Source: Phycisphaerales bacterium
Lineage (GTDB): Bacteria > Planctomycetota > Phycisphaerae > Tepidisphaerales > Tepidisphaeraceae
DNA length: 64,000 nucleotides
Direction: 5' to 3'
Assembly: GCA_020853095.1 (NCBI GenBank)
Contig: JADYZN010000014.1
Span: 62,001-126,000, forward strand
Each line of letters begins with the position of its first letter. The stretch's first letter is position 1. Below the pieces are notes generated by a model. That model saw nothing but the letters and a program-made list of their open reading frames with translations, was not told the DNA's origin and searched no databases. The position numbers and the translations under genes were made by a program. This document shows positions 6,827 through 16,804 of this stretch, piece by piece.

Positions 6827-9727
6827 TTACCGCTCGCTTGGCCGCAGGGCGTCGGTGGTCAGGCCGTAGGCGACGCCTTCGGGGAGGACGTTCAATGTGA
6901 GGCTGCTTTCATCGTTGGCGGCATCATAGGAGAATCGGAGCGCCGCGAAGAACCGGTCGAACCGCCGGATGATCGTCGCGCTGCTGGAGACGTTGGTCCT
7001 GGCACCAAAATCGAAACTCTGGCTGAGGGCCAGCGAATACTTGGTGCTCAGCTCATAATAAATCGCGGCGGTGGTGATGTTGGAGTGCAGTTCTTCGATG
7101 TAACGGTTGCCCAGGTAATACGACACCCTCGGATCGCGTGAGACCGCCAGCCCGATCGAGGCGGTCGCCAGTTCCCCTTTTTCCCAGTTGTATTGAACGT
7201 CCGACAGCAGCGCGGTGGTGTCGCTGATGCGCCAGGTCATGTCGGCGTTGATGCTCTGACGCGGGATGGAAGCCTCCGGCAGCGACGGGAAAAACAATCC
7301 CCGGAACGATGCCGGCGCCATTTCGCGGTCGGTGGGGCGGTTGGCGAAATAATTGGCTTCGATGTTCAACGTCAGGAAATCGACGCTGCGCCATTTTCCC
7401 GGCCCGCCGCGTTTGGTCTGCCAGCGCTGGTGCAGGGCCATCTGAATGGCCGACACATCCACGATCTTGTCCACATCCTCATCGTAGATGAAGACCTGGT
7501 TGCGGTCGGTGGTTTGCGCGGACGTGAACAGGTGCAACTCCGGTTCGACGACGTGGCGCAGACGATGAACGTCCAGCAGGTCCGACTGGGCGGAATCATC
7601 CACCGCCCAGAACGCGGTCGTCATCCGCATCCCGGCGCCGCCCAGGACGCGGTTTTCCACTTTTCCGGCGGGGCTGTCGCTGTATGCGATGTATCGGCCC
7701 AGGACATACGGGGCGACTTTGAATTCGCCGGCGCTGAACGGGAAGGTCACCTGCTGGCGAAAATCGCCCCGGCCGACGTATTTGTCCGTGTGGCCGGTGG
7801 TCCCGACGGCCGGCATCCCCGGCGACTGGCCCGGCGCGAACCCCTGCTGCAGCAGCGACGCCTCGCTGTCGCGCATCCGCAGGCCGGCCACCGTGTTGTC
7901 GCTGTAGAACGTCAGCGAATCCTGCGCGAAGCTGTCGCCGATGCGGTGATAGCCGATCTCCGGCAGCTTTTCGAGTTCAAACTGCTCCTGCAGATAATCG
8001 GCGTTGGTGACAAAATCGTTGGGCTGGGCCACGATCGCCAGCGTCAGGGCCTCGGTGCCGCGCTGACGTTTGACGTACGCGCTCAGGTCGTGCGGCTGGT
8101 TGGAATAAAAATCACGCTCGAACCATTCTTCCAGAAACGTCGGGTCCGACGCCATGCCGGTGCGCAATTGCACCTGCCAGTCGTCGGGGAAAAAGTGTTG
8201 GTGCATCCACAAAAACCGGCCGCGAATTTCGCGTTTGGGGTCCACGTCCAGTCGATCGGCGCCAAGATCGTCGATGCCGCGGTCGTAGACCACGTAGCCG
8301 GTCATGTTGCCGTTGAAATTCCAGGGGTCGCGGGTGGTGCGGGTGATGAATCCGCCCCCATAACGGGCGTCGATGCCGGTGGCCGGGCCGCGGTCGCCCA
8401 GGTAATCCAGCCGGTAGGCCACGTCCAGGTCCGGCGGGTGCGGCCGGCCGAGGGTTTCAAAAAGCCCCCACTGGGTGCGCGCCCCAAATCCGAACCGGTT
8501 GGAATTTTCCAGTTGAATCTGCCGCAGCGGCGTCCCCTGATCGGTGATCGACCCGCCCACCACCGGCAGGTAGAAAATCGGGACGCCAAAGGTGTTGAAG
8601 GTGGTGTTTTCGGTCCGGAACGTCGAGCGCGGGCCGCCATCGGGCGCGGTGTTGTCCTGGCGGACGTAGGCGCGGTCGGCCTCGATGGAATAGGAGGGCG
8701 TGGCGAACGAACTGGTCGTCAGTTGGACATCCTGTGCGCTGTATTCGCGCAAGCCATCTTCCAGGGCCAACTGCCGGATCGTGCGGGCGCGGACGATGAT
8801 CGGCATCTGCTGCTTGGGATCAATCGTGTGCAACACCGCATCGGTCAGGATGGCCCGGTCGGTGGACAGCTCATAATACGCCCGCTCGGCTTCCAACTTG
8901 GCCTCTCCCTGTGCGGCGTTGGCGGGGGTGTAGATGATCCGCACATCCCCTTCCAGATAAACGGCGGTGATGACGTCGCGCAATTCGGTGTTTTTGCCCG
9001 GTTGAATGGCGTCGCCGGGGCGGTTGAGGGAGGTGAACAGCACCGCCCGCTTGGATTGCAATTCAAGCAGGTCACCTTCCTTGCCCCGTTGATAGAGCGT
9101 GATGCCATCCGGCACGATCACCGCAACGTGCCCCTCGGCCGTGGTCGTCACCTGAAATCGGCCGGGCATTTCAAACGTGACCGGCTCGCCCGCGCCCGAT
9201 CGCCGTCGACTGTTGGCGGCCGGTTCGGTCGGTTGCGAAGCCGCCGGTGCGGTTGTCGGGGAGGTGGTGGGGAGTGGTTTGCCCTCGATGACCGACTGGC
9301 GAACCTCCAGTGCGCGAACGAACGCCGGCGAATCCTTTCGATCCACCGCCAATCTCTGGTCGGCGACAATTCGGATTGACCCCCGGACCGTGGCGGTCAC
9401 GAACAACACCGGCCCGCTTCGGCGGATCGACGATTGTTCCAGCAGGGCATCATCCAGCAAAACCACCTGCACCCGCTGCTGGTCCAGCGACACCCCCTGG
9501 ATCGGCGTCAACCAGATCACCGCCCGGCCGCTGGTCATTTTGGTGCGGTCCAGCTCAATCGTGACCGGGCCGTCCAATTCGACGATGTTGGTTTGTCCAT
9601 CCGTCCAGGTGTAGGCGGTTCGGCCTTGAAGCGTCAGGGACTCGCTGGGGGGCTGGTACTGTCCCCGGACCCGCGCCGGCCAGCACGCGATGGCGAGCAA
9701 TGTCACTGCAATCGCGATTTGCCGCAC
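6827..9727 (-). CDS. lptD: LptD/OstA-like outer-membrane assembly protein
   Basis: About 966 residues. After a signal peptide (hydrophobic core IAIAVTLLAIACW, cleavage after RVRG) come OstA/LptA-like beta-jellyroll segments (TLQGRTAYTWTDG, and EGDVRIIYTPANAAQGEAKLEAERAYYEL). A large beta-barrel follows, with many alternating Tyr/Phe strands (YLPVVGGSITDQGTPLRQIQ; FKVAPYVLGRYIAYSDS). LptD inserts lipopolysaccharide into the outer leaflet. I chose the GTG at 9727, which has AAGGAG 7 nt upstream, over the in-frame TTG at 9766. No partner lptE is visible. Divergence from proteobacterial LptD is considerable, so the substrate is inferred. Confidence 0.8.
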   Translation of the reverse strand: MRQIAIAVTLLAIACWPARVRGQYQPPSESLTLQGRTAYTWTDGQTNIVELDGPVTIELDRTKMTSGRAVIWLTPIQGVSLDQQRVQVVLLDDALLEQSSIRRSGPVLFVTATVRGSIRIVADQRLAVDRKDSPAFVRALEVRQSVIEGKPLPTTSPTTAPAASQPTEPAANSRRRSGAGEPVTFEMPGRFQVTTTAEGHVAVIVPDGITLYQRGKEGDLLELQSKRAVLFTSLNRPGDAIQPGKNTELRDVITAVYLEGDVRIIYTPANAAQGEAKLEAERAYYELSTDRAILTDAVLHTIDPKQQMPIIVRARTIRQLALEDGLREYSAQDVQLTTSSFATPSYSIEADRAYVRQDNTAPDGGPRSTFRTENTTFNTFGVPIFYLPVVGGSITDQGTPLRQIQLENSNRFGFGARTQWGLFETLGRPHPPDLDVAYRLDYLGDRGPATGIDARYGGGFITRTTRDPWNFNGNMTGYVVYDRGIDDLGADRLDVDPKREIRGRFLWMHQHFFPDDWQVQLRTGMASDPTFLEEWFERDFYSNQPHDLSAYVKRQRGTEALTLAIVAQPNDFVTNADYLQEQFELEKLPEIGYHRIGDSFAQDSLTFYSDNTVAGLRMRDSEASLLQQGFAPGQSPGMPAVGTTGHTDKYVGRGDFRQQVTFPFSAGEFKVAPYVLGRYIAYSDSPAGKVENRVLGGAGMRMTTAFWAVDDSAQSDLLDVHRLRHVVEPELHLFTSAQTTDRNQVFIYDEDVDKIVDVSAIQMALHQRWQTKRGGPGKWRSVDFLTLNIEANYFANRPTDREMAPASFRGLFFPSLPEASIPRQSINADMTWRISDTTALLSDVQYNWEKGELATASIGLAVSRDPRVSYYLGNRYIEELHSNITTAAIYYELSTKYSLALSQSFDFGARTNVSSSATIIRRFDRFFAALRFSYDAANDESSLTLNVLPEGVAYGLTTDALRPSER

Positions 9728-9871
9728 CAACGGACTCCTTCCCTGGGGGTTGTCGAACTGTACCAATCGAGCGGGGGCATTATAAAAGCGGCATAAGCAG
9801 CGTCAAACCGGCCTGACAAGGATTGCGCGGAGTGTGTCATCGCCAGTGAATCGGATACAATCGCGGGACTT

Positions 9872-12700
9872 ATGATTTACCGCATTGACGTTCGCGCTGC
9901 ATCACAGGCCGAAGGCACGGCCGCCGCCGATCCGCTGGGGGAGGCCATCCGCCACCAGATCGAGGAATTTGGCACGCAGGTCGGTTCCATCCGCACCAGC
10001 CGGATTTTTCTGATCGACAGCGATGCGCCGCGGCAGCAGGTGCGAAAAGCCGCGCAGGAACTGCTGGCGGACCCGGTGGTCGAACGGGCCGAACTGATCG
10101 AAAATCCGCCCGCGGATGAGGGGCATTCCCGAATCGAAGTGCATCTGAAACCCGGCGTCATGGACCCGGTCGCGGCATCGACCGAGCTGGCATTGGCGGA
10201 CATGGGCGTGGCGGCCAGGCAGGTTCGCACCGGGCGAGCGTATCTCATCGAAGGAATCATCCCGCGAACCGAGTTGCAGACCATCGCCTCCCGCGTGCTG
10301 GCCAATGGCGTCATCGAGTCGATTCATTTTGAACCTTATATTCCCGATCGGTTTTCGGCAGGCCATCAATACCTCTTCAAGCTCGTTCACGTTTCGTTGC
10401 GCGAACTGGACGATGCCCGGCTGATGAAACTCAGTCGCGAGGGGCACCTGTTCCTGTCGCTGGATGAGATGAAGGCGGTTCAGGATTATTTTCGCGAACA
10501 AAACCGCGAGCCGACCGACATCGAATTGGAAACCCTGGCGCAAACCTGGTCGGAGCATTGCGTCCACAAGACCCTGAAAAGCGCCGTCGAGGTCACGGTG
10601 CAAGATGCCGATGGGCAGCCGGTCGAGACCCGTCGATATGGAAATCTCATCAAGGAGACCATCTTCGACAGCACGATGAAGCTGATGAATCGACCGCGGG
10701 GCGATGAATTTTGCCTGTCGGTCTTCAAGGACAACGCCGGTGTCGTGGTGTTCGATGAGTTGGATGCGGTCTGTTTCAAGGTTGAAACCCACAACCATCC
10801 CAGCGCCATCGAACCGTACGGCGGCAGCGCCACCGGCGTCGGCGGCGTCATCCGCGACATCCTGGGGACCGGCCTGGGGGCGCGGCCGGTCGCCAATACG
10901 GACGTCTTCTGCGTCGCCTATCCCGACGACCGGCGCTCCGGCCTATTGCCAAAGGGTGTCATTCACCCACGCCGGATATTGCGGCAGATCGTCGCGGGGG
11001 TGCGCGATTACGGCAATCGGATGGGGATTCCAACCCTCAACGGCGCGGTCTATTTCGACAATCGGTACATCGGCAACCCGCTGGTCTTCTGCGGATGCGT
11101 GGGGATGATTCCGCGGGATAAAATCGCCAAGGAAGCACGCCGGGGAGATGCCATCGTCGTCATGGGCGGCCGCACCGGACGGGATGGCATTCATGGGGCG
11201 ACGTTTTCCTCGGCCGAATTGACCGACACCCACGCCGATGAGTTTTCCCATGCCGTCCAGATCGGCAACGCCATCACGGAAAAGAAAATGGCGGATGTCA
11301 TCATGGAGGCCCGCGACCAGGGGTTGTTCAGCGCCATCACCGATTGCGGGGCCGGCGGGCTGTCCAGCGCGGTCGGCGAAATGGGTGAAAAAATCGGCGC
11401 GGTCGTCCATCTGGAACAGGTTCCGCTGAAATATCAGGGGTTGCGCTACGATGAAATCTGGATCTCTGAAGCGCAGGAACGCATGGTCCTGGCGGTGCCG
11501 GCGGATTGCGTGGAGCCGCTGTTGAATTTGTCCCGATCCGAGGATGTGGAGGCGACCGTCATCGGGCAATTCGGCACGCCCGGCGAGGAACTGATCCTGC
11601 AATACAATTCCCACGAAGTCGGCCGCCTGGCGATGAAATTCCTGCACGATGGCATCCCTATGCCCACGCGAAAGGCGATTGTTCGACGGCATGGCGCGCC
11701 GGATGAGCCATCGATCGCGTCCCAAAGTGCGGATGCCAGCGCCAATGTGACCGGACGGTTGATTTCGATTCTGAAGCATCCGAATGTCGCCAGCAAACAC
11801 TGGATCATTCGGCAATACGACCATGAAGTGCAGGGTGGATCGGTCATCAAGCCGTTGATCGGACGGCATCAGATCGGCCCCGCCGATGCGGCGGTGATCC
11901 AGCCCAAACTGGGTTCCCATCGCGGCGTCGCGGTCGCCTGCGGCATGGCGCCGCACATCGGCGATCCATATCGGATGGCCATCGCATCCATCGACGAGGC
12001 GGTGCGGAACATCGTCTGCGTGGGGGCGGACCTGGGCAAAATCGCGGTGCTGGATAATTTCTGCTGGCCCAGCGTGGACGATGAAACAACGATGGGCGCG
12101 CTGGTGGCGGCGTGCGAGGCGTGCCGGGATGCGGCGCTGGCCTTTGGCATTCCGTTCATTTCCGGCAAGGACAGCCTGCACAACCAGTTCACCGACCAGG
12201 AGACCGGCCGGGTGATTCGGATTCCCAATACGCTGCTGATCAGCGCCATGGCGGTGCTGGACGATGTGCGGCAATGCGTCACGATGGACCTGAAGGAAAC
12301 CGGCGATGACCGATTGTTGCTGATCGAGCCGGCCGGAACCGGGTTGTCGGATTATCTGGCCGTGCATCGGGCCATCTCGCAGGCCATCGGCAAGGGTCAG
12401 GTGCTGGCGTGTCACGATGTCAGCGAAGGGGGATATTTGACGGCCGTGGCGGAAATGGCGATCGCATCGGGGCTGGGCGCGCGCCTAGACGATGCCCCGC
12501 CGGCCGCGTTGTTCGCCGAGGGCAATGCGCGGTATGTCGTTCAAGCAACCCGTGACGTGGAGGCACAATTGCGTTCATCAGGCGTTTTGGTTCGGCCGAT
12601 CGGCCGGTTGGATGCAAAGTCCAATCACCTGCTGATCGGGCCGGAAAAGATCGGCGTTGACGAACTGACGCGGGCGTGGCGTGGCACGTTGGACTGGTGA
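9872..12700 (+). CDS. purL: Phosphoribosylformylglycinamidine synthase, PurS-PurS-PurL fusion
   Basis: ATP-dependent conversion of FGAR to FGAM in purine synthesis. 942 residues, against about 730 for the small PurL that normally works with separate PurS and PurQ. The extra length is N-terminal: two PurS-like modules (about 1-80, IDSDAPRQQVRKAAQELL; about 86-160, VHLKPGVMDPVAASTELAL). The PurL core starts near 195 and carries TWSEHCVHKTL, VETHNHPSAIEPYGGSATG and a second AIRS-like half with FISGKDSLHN. A separate glutaminase PurQ would still be needed and is not in this window. The ribosome-binding site is weak. Confidence 0.93.
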   Translation: MIYRIDVRAASQAEGTAAADPLGEAIRHQIEEFGTQVGSIRTSRIFLIDSDAPRQQVRKAAQELLADPVVERAELIENPPADEGHSRIEVHLKPGVMDPVAASTELALADMGVAARQVRTGRAYLIEGIIPRTELQTIASRVLANGVIESIHFEPYIPDRFSAGHQYLFKLVHVSLRELDDARLMKLSREGHLFLSLDEMKAVQDYFREQNREPTDIELETLAQTWSEHCVHKTLKSAVEVTVQDADGQPVETRRYGNLIKETIFDSTMKLMNRPRGDEFCLSVFKDNAGVVVFDELDAVCFKVETHNHPSAIEPYGGSATGVGGVIRDILGTGLGARPVANTDVFCVAYPDDRRSGLLPKGVIHPRRILRQIVAGVRDYGNRMGIPTLNGAVYFDNRYIGNPLVFCGCVGMIPRDKIAKEARRGDAIVVMGGRTGRDGIHGATFSSAELTDTHADEFSHAVQIGNAITEKKMADVIMEARDQGLFSAITDCGAGGLSSAVGEMGEKIGAVVHLEQVPLKYQGLRYDEIWISEAQERMVLAVPADCVEPLLNLSRSEDVEATVIGQFGTPGEELILQYNSHEVGRLAMKFLHDGIPMPTRKAIVRRHGAPDEPSIASQSADASANVTGRLISILKHPNVASKHWIIRQYDHEVQGGSVIKPLIGRHQIGPADAAVIQPKLGSHRGVAVACGMAPHIGDPYRMAIASIDEAVRNIVCVGADLGKIAVLDNFCWPSVDDETTMGALVAACEACRDAALAFGIPFISGKDSLHNQFTDQETGRVIRIPNTLLISAMAVLDDVRQCVTMDLKETGDDRLLLIEPAGTGLSDYLAVHRAISQAIGKGQVLACHDVSEGGYLTAVAEMAIASGLGARLDDAPPAALFAEGNARYVVQATRDVEAQLRSSGVLVRPIGRLDAKSNHLLIGPEKIGVDELTRAWRGTLDW

Positions 12701-12707
12701 CATCGGG

Positions 12708-14366
12708 ATGCCATCGACACACACTTTGTCATCGAATCGGGCGGCGGGGGGACATTTGATCTGGTCGGCGCTGCTGATATTTCTGGCGGCGGTCGTGCTG
12801 CTGGGGTGGCGGGTTGGGGCCTCGCCCTTGTCCGGCACCGAGGGGCATCGCGCCATCACGGCCCATCAGATGCTGCGAAGCGGAGAATATCTGGTTCCCA
12901 AACTGTACGGCTACACCTATTTGAAAAAGCCCCCGTTGGATTACTGGATTCTGGTCGGATTTGAGCGCGTGCTGGGGGCGGCCGAATGGGTATGGCGACT
13001 GCCCAGCGTGCTGGCGGCCGGGCTGCTGGGGGCGGCGCTGGTGTTGTTCAGCGGCCGCTGGTTTGGCCGGATGGCCGGATGGACGGCCGGGTTGGCCTAT
13101 CTGGCGATGGTTCCCCTCTGGTCGCAGACGCGCAGCGCGGACATCGATTCGCTCAACGCGCTGGCGACCAACCTGGCCGTCTTGGCGATGGTGGATTTGA
13201 TCTGGTTTTCCAATGCCGATGGACTGGGCCGCCGCGGCGCGATGGCGCTGGTGGCAACGATCGCGATGGCGGCGGGATTGATGCTCAAAGGTCCGGCGTG
13301 CCTGCCGCTGGTGATCGGCCTGTTGATCGGGTCTGCGATTTTGAACCGTTCATTCAAGCCGTTTTCCACCGGTTGGGTTTACATCATCCTGCTGTTGGGA
13401 TTTGCCGTGTTGGTGGTTTGGTATGGAACCACCCGTTCGATCATCGCCACGCAAGGCCTGGTTCCCGATCCCGGCGGCGAAGATGAGGCGATGCGCCGAA
13501 TGCTGATCCACAACTGGAATCAGGTCGTTCCCGCGTTGTTGCTGGGGCCGTTGGTTTTTCTATACATGCTGCCGGCGTCGGCGGGGATTGTTGTACCTTT
13601 TTTACCGGCGGTGATCAGGGTGATGACGTGGCCGCAGCGTCTGGTTGCGCGATCGCTTGCCGGCGCGATCCTGGCGGCGTTTGTGATCTGCTTCATCTCC
13701 GGTATGGACAATCCCCGCTATGCGTATCTATACGTTGTGCCGGTTTGCCCGCTGGTGGGGCTGATGGCGCAATTGTGGCGAAGAGGTGAACTGACAACGA
13801 CCATGCGAAACGTTCTGGGTTCGATCCTGCTGGCGACATCGGCCGCGTTGGGCGTGGCGGCGATCGCGTTTGTCGCGTTGACCGGCCGGTTGACGCAATG
13901 GAACATTCCGATGGCCGGTGCGATCGGCATGACGGGCGTCGTCGCCGTGGTCGCGATGGTCGCCTGGCGTCGAAATGCGTATCGGCCGGGGGTCATCGGA
14001 CTGATGATTCTGCTGGCGTTGGCCGCGCTGGCGTTCGGCGAATACAAAAACCGCGAACGATCCGGGCGATCGGCCTATCAGGCGGCCGGGCGGTTGCGTC
14101 AACTGATCGGTGATGGAACGCCCATCGCGACCTGGTATACGGTGTGGGCGCAGCCGGAACTGTTTTATTATGCGAATGCCGATGCCCGGCCGATGCCGCC
14201 CGAAGAACTGCGTCAGCTCGATCATGGATGGATGCTGCTGTTTCGCGACCGGGATCATAACCCCGATGAGTGGGATTCGGTTCTTGGATTGAAGGACCAA
14301 TCACCCAGACAAGGCCACATCCTGCGGTTGAACAAAGCCCAGGTGCTGGTGATTCATCGGGACTAA
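12708..14366 (+). CDS. ArnT/PMT-type membrane glycosyltransferase
   Basis: About 552 residues with a dozen hydrophobic segments. The first extracytoplasmic loop reads SPLSGTEGHRAITAHQM, then YLVPKLYGYTYLKKPPLDYW, the typical GT-C arrangement (acidic residue after TM1, then KPPL.YW) of the ArnT/PMT_2 family. These enzymes use lipid-linked sugars to glycosylate lipid A or other envelope targets on the periplasmic side. The ATG at 12708 is 7 bp after purL stops; an in-frame GTG at 12681 would overlap purL. It converges with the next gene and overlaps it by 4 bp. Substrate unknown. Confidence 0.8.
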   Translation: MPSTHTLSSNRAAGGHLIWSALLIFLAAVVLLGWRVGASPLSGTEGHRAITAHQMLRSGEYLVPKLYGYTYLKKPPLDYWILVGFERVLGAAEWVWRLPSVLAAGLLGAALVLFSGRWFGRMAGWTAGLAYLAMVPLWSQTRSADIDSLNALATNLAVLAMVDLIWFSNADGLGRRGAMALVATIAMAAGLMLKGPACLPLVIGLLIGSAILNRSFKPFSTGWVYIILLLGFAVLVVWYGTTRSIIATQGLVPDPGGEDEAMRRMLIHNWNQVVPALLLGPLVFLYMLPASAGIVVPFLPAVIRVMTWPQRLVARSLAGAILAAFVICFISGMDNPRYAYLYVVPVCPLVGLMAQLWRRGELTTTMRNVLGSILLATSAALGVAAIAFVALTGRLTQWNIPMAGAIGMTGVVAVVAMVAWRRNAYRPGVIGLMILLALAALAFGEYKNRERSGRSAYQAAGRLRQLIGDGTPIATWYTVWAQPELFYYANADARPMPPEELRQLDHGWMLLFRDRDHNPDEWDSVLGLKDQSPRQGHILRLNKAQVLVIHRD

Positions 14367-16216
14367 TTTTGTCCCGCCGTGCCGCTCGCGGCCAATCGCG
14401 ACAGTTGCGCCGGCGAGAGGTTGTAGGCGAACAGGTAGATCGATCCGTGCAACACATCCAGCGGTTCGGCCTGTCGAAGCTCGGTATAGTATCGAAACCA
14501 ATCCTCCGGCAGATAAATCCCCTGCAAGGTGGTGGCGCTGACGGCGATGACCCCCGGTTTGCCCGGCAGATCAACCGGCGGCCCCCAGGGATAACCCTGG
14601 GGCATGTTGATGTAGTCGATCTGATAATACGCCGGGTCGGCGATCCCGAAATAGGACAGATAAAGCGGAATTTCAGGATGCTTGCGCTGCCAATTCGCCA
14701 GCGCCGGCAAATCCTGCCCCCAGTCCAGGTTGGAATCGCCCAGCAGGTTTAATCCACCCCGCTGGCCGCCGGCGAAACTATTGAAAAAGGGGATGTAATC
14801 CGGATAGGCCAACCCCGTCTCGGCCGCCAGCGCGATGCCCAAAGCCGCCAGGGCCGGTCTGAACGTGCCGGGTCGAAATCTCCATAGTTTCGCCGCCACC
14901 ACGCCCGCCGCGACGAACAGAAATGGGTAGACCCCCAGCACGTGCCGCAGCCCCAGGTTCAAATTTCCCCTCATGGCGAACAGCATGTAATACGCCACCG
15001 GCGTCATCAGGCAGGCCGAAATCCACCAGCCATTCCATCGCCGCCAAAATCCACGTTGGATGGCCAGCCAGAGGCCGCCCGCCAGCCCAAGCCCCAGCGC
15101 GGCGATCGTTCCCAATGGCGTTTTAACCAGCAGGGCAAAGGGGAAGTAATACCAGACCCCTTGGTTTTGGATGTGACCGAGGATGAAATTTCGTCGGGCG
15201 ACGGTGGTGGCGTTCTGATACAGCAGCCCATAGATCCACCCCTGCGGCAAAACCCGATGACGTTCCATCCAGGCCGAAGCGGCGACAATCGGGCTGTCGG
15301 CGGGATGGCCCGAAATCTCGTTGAGATGGATCATCTCATCGAATTTCATCGGCCGGCCGCCCGGGGCCGTGGTTTCAAAACGAAACCCATAACACGCCCA
15401 GGTCACCCCCCAACAGGCCGTCATGCAGATCACGCCGATGCCGCCGACCGCCAGCAATTTGGCCCACCACGCGCGGAACGTTCGGCCAAAACAATCCCAC
15501 GGCCCGCCCAGGATCGCCCGGCCGATCAACAACATCGCCACCAGCGGCCCCAGGATCAGCGCTGAAAGTTTGATGTTGATCGCCGCGGCCGCCAGCAGCG
15601 CCATCGCCAGCACACGCCCCCAGCTCGACCGCCGGCCGGTGCGCCAGGTGGCATACACCAGCGCGAACATCGCCAAGGCGAACGGGACATCGTTCTTCAT
15701 CAACGGCCCGTGCGCCAGAAAATTCGGGTCCAATGCGAACAGGGCCGTCGCCGCCACCGCCGCGATCGCGCCGCCCAGACGCCATGCCCACCAGCCGATC
15801 AACGCCCCCAGCCCGGCCGCCGCCAGAGCCATCATGAATCGCATCCGCCCGATGAACCAGACTGGATCATTGCCGGGGGTTCGATACAGGGTGTTGACGG
15901 TCCACGCATAACGCTGGGTGATGTCCCGCGTGATGATGTCCCATTCAGGCCCGTTGAGGTTCACGTCAAGCGCCGATTTTCCCAACGGCAGGCTCGCCCA
16001 GTATTGCCACAAGGGGGGATTTTCTGGAACCAGCCGATAGTCGTGATGCCGCGCGCCCACCCACGCCCCCAGCCCCTCCAGCGGCTCATCGAACGTGGCC
16101 GATTTTTCCGATTTGGCCCTCAGTCCCACGACCAGATAGACCAGCAGCAACCCCGCGCACAGCGCCATCGCCGTCCACCTCGATCGCCGGTCCCGAAGAT
16201 CGCCCGCTGTTGTCAT
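14363..16216 (-). CDS. Polytopic GT-C-like membrane protein
   Basis: About 617 residues with an N-terminal TM helix and many more hydrophobic segments. Loop 1 contains SATFDEPLEGLGAWVGARHHDYRL followed by ENPPLWQYWASLPL, the acidic residue plus PPLWQ pattern of PMT-like GT-C transferases. The soluble C-terminal part includes GLNLLGDSNLDWGQDLPAL, often seen in large planctomycete membrane glycosyltransferase-like proteins. I chose the ATG at 16216 over an in-frame TTG at 16252. It is convergent with the previous ArnT-like gene, so the two are not one operon. Donor and acceptor unknown. Confidence 0.72.
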   Translation of the reverse strand: MTTAGDLRDRRSRWTAMALCAGLLLVYLVVGLRAKSEKSATFDEPLEGLGAWVGARHHDYRLVPENPPLWQYWASLPLGKSALDVNLNGPEWDIITRDITQRYAWTVNTLYRTPGNDPVWFIGRMRFMMALAAAGLGALIGWWAWRLGGAIAAVAATALFALDPNFLAHGPLMKNDVPFALAMFALVYATWRTGRRSSWGRVLAMALLAAAAINIKLSALILGPLVAMLLIGRAILGGPWDCFGRTFRAWWAKLLAVGGIGVICMTACWGVTWACYGFRFETTAPGGRPMKFDEMIHLNEISGHPADSPIVAASAWMERHRVLPQGWIYGLLYQNATTVARRNFILGHIQNQGVWYYFPFALLVKTPLGTIAALGLGLAGGLWLAIQRGFWRRWNGWWISACLMTPVAYYMLFAMRGNLNLGLRHVLGVYPFLFVAAGVVAAKLWRFRPGTFRPALAALGIALAAETGLAYPDYIPFFNSFAGGQRGGLNLLGDSNLDWGQDLPALANWQRKHPEIPLYLSYFGIADPAYYQIDYINMPQGYPWGPPVDLPGKPGVIAVSATTLQGIYLPEDWFRYYTELRQAEPLDVLHGSIYLFAYNLSPAQLSRLAASGTAGQN

Positions 16217-16312
16217 GGCTGATAAAGTGGGATCAGTTGAGTTGGATTGCAAGCGCCAAGGTTCTTCGCCCTCATGCCCCGCGATCCATAAAAATGAGCC
16301 GGGGGTAATCTT

Positions 16313-16765
16313 TTATCTTCTTGACCCCGAACGCCGGCCGGCGGTTTCCTTGTGTTTGGCGGCGGGGGATTTCAGGATGTGCCGGGCCTTGTTCAGGTCG
16401 GCCACCTTGAATATCCCGCTGGTCTTGCCGCCGGGCGCGCCGCTGGTGCAATAGGCGTAATTGATGTTGATGTGATTCTGCCCCAGCAACGTCGCCACAT
16501 CCGCCAGCGCGCCCGGCTGATTGGACAATTCCAGGCACAGCACCTCGGTTTCGTTCATCGGCAGGTTCAGCTTCGTCAGCACCTGCCGGGTTCTGTCGGC
16601 ATCATCCGACACCACGCGCAACACCCCGTGCTCCTGGGAGTCCACCAGCGTCATGGCGACGAGGTTGACCTTTTCCTCGGCCAGCGCCTTGGTGATCTGC
16701 GCCAGCACCCCCGGTTTGTTGACCAGAAAAACGCTGAACTGGATCTCGCTTCGCAACTGGGTCAT
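16313..16765 (-). CDS. Tandem ACT-domain protein
   Basis: 150 residues made of two ACT modules: about 8-70 (FSVFLVNKPGVLAQITKALA) and about 76-140 (LELSNQPGALADVATLLGQN, then ININYAY), each with the conserved Pro-Gly before a helix, plus a short basic tail. ACT domains bind amino acids or similar small ligands, and standalone double-ACT proteins are usually regulatory. AGGAG precedes the ATG. It is the first gene after the divergent membrane protein and reads in the same direction as the lon group. Ligand unknown. Confidence 0.85.
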   Translation of the reverse strand: MTQLRSEIQFSVFLVNKPGVLAQITKALAEEKVNLVAMTLVDSQEHGVLRVVSDDADRTRQVLTKLNLPMNETEVLCLELSNQPGALADVATLLGQNHININYAYCTSGAPGGKTSGIFKVADLNKARHILKSPAAKHKETAGRRSGSRR

Positions 16766-16804
16766 GATGGACGCTCCTGTGAAAAAAACGCCCCGACTCG
16801 CATT

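Noticed and set aside
7193-9379. 728-codon open frame opposite lptD on the plus strand
   Set aside because: Its translation is low-complexity (His, Arg, Gly, Val-rich) and lacks any motif; it mirrors the codon structure of the GC-rich lptD frame, which has a clear signal peptide and domains.
10943-12415. 490-codon open frame opposite purL
   Set aside because: Antisense shadow; purL motifs on the plus strand are unambiguous.
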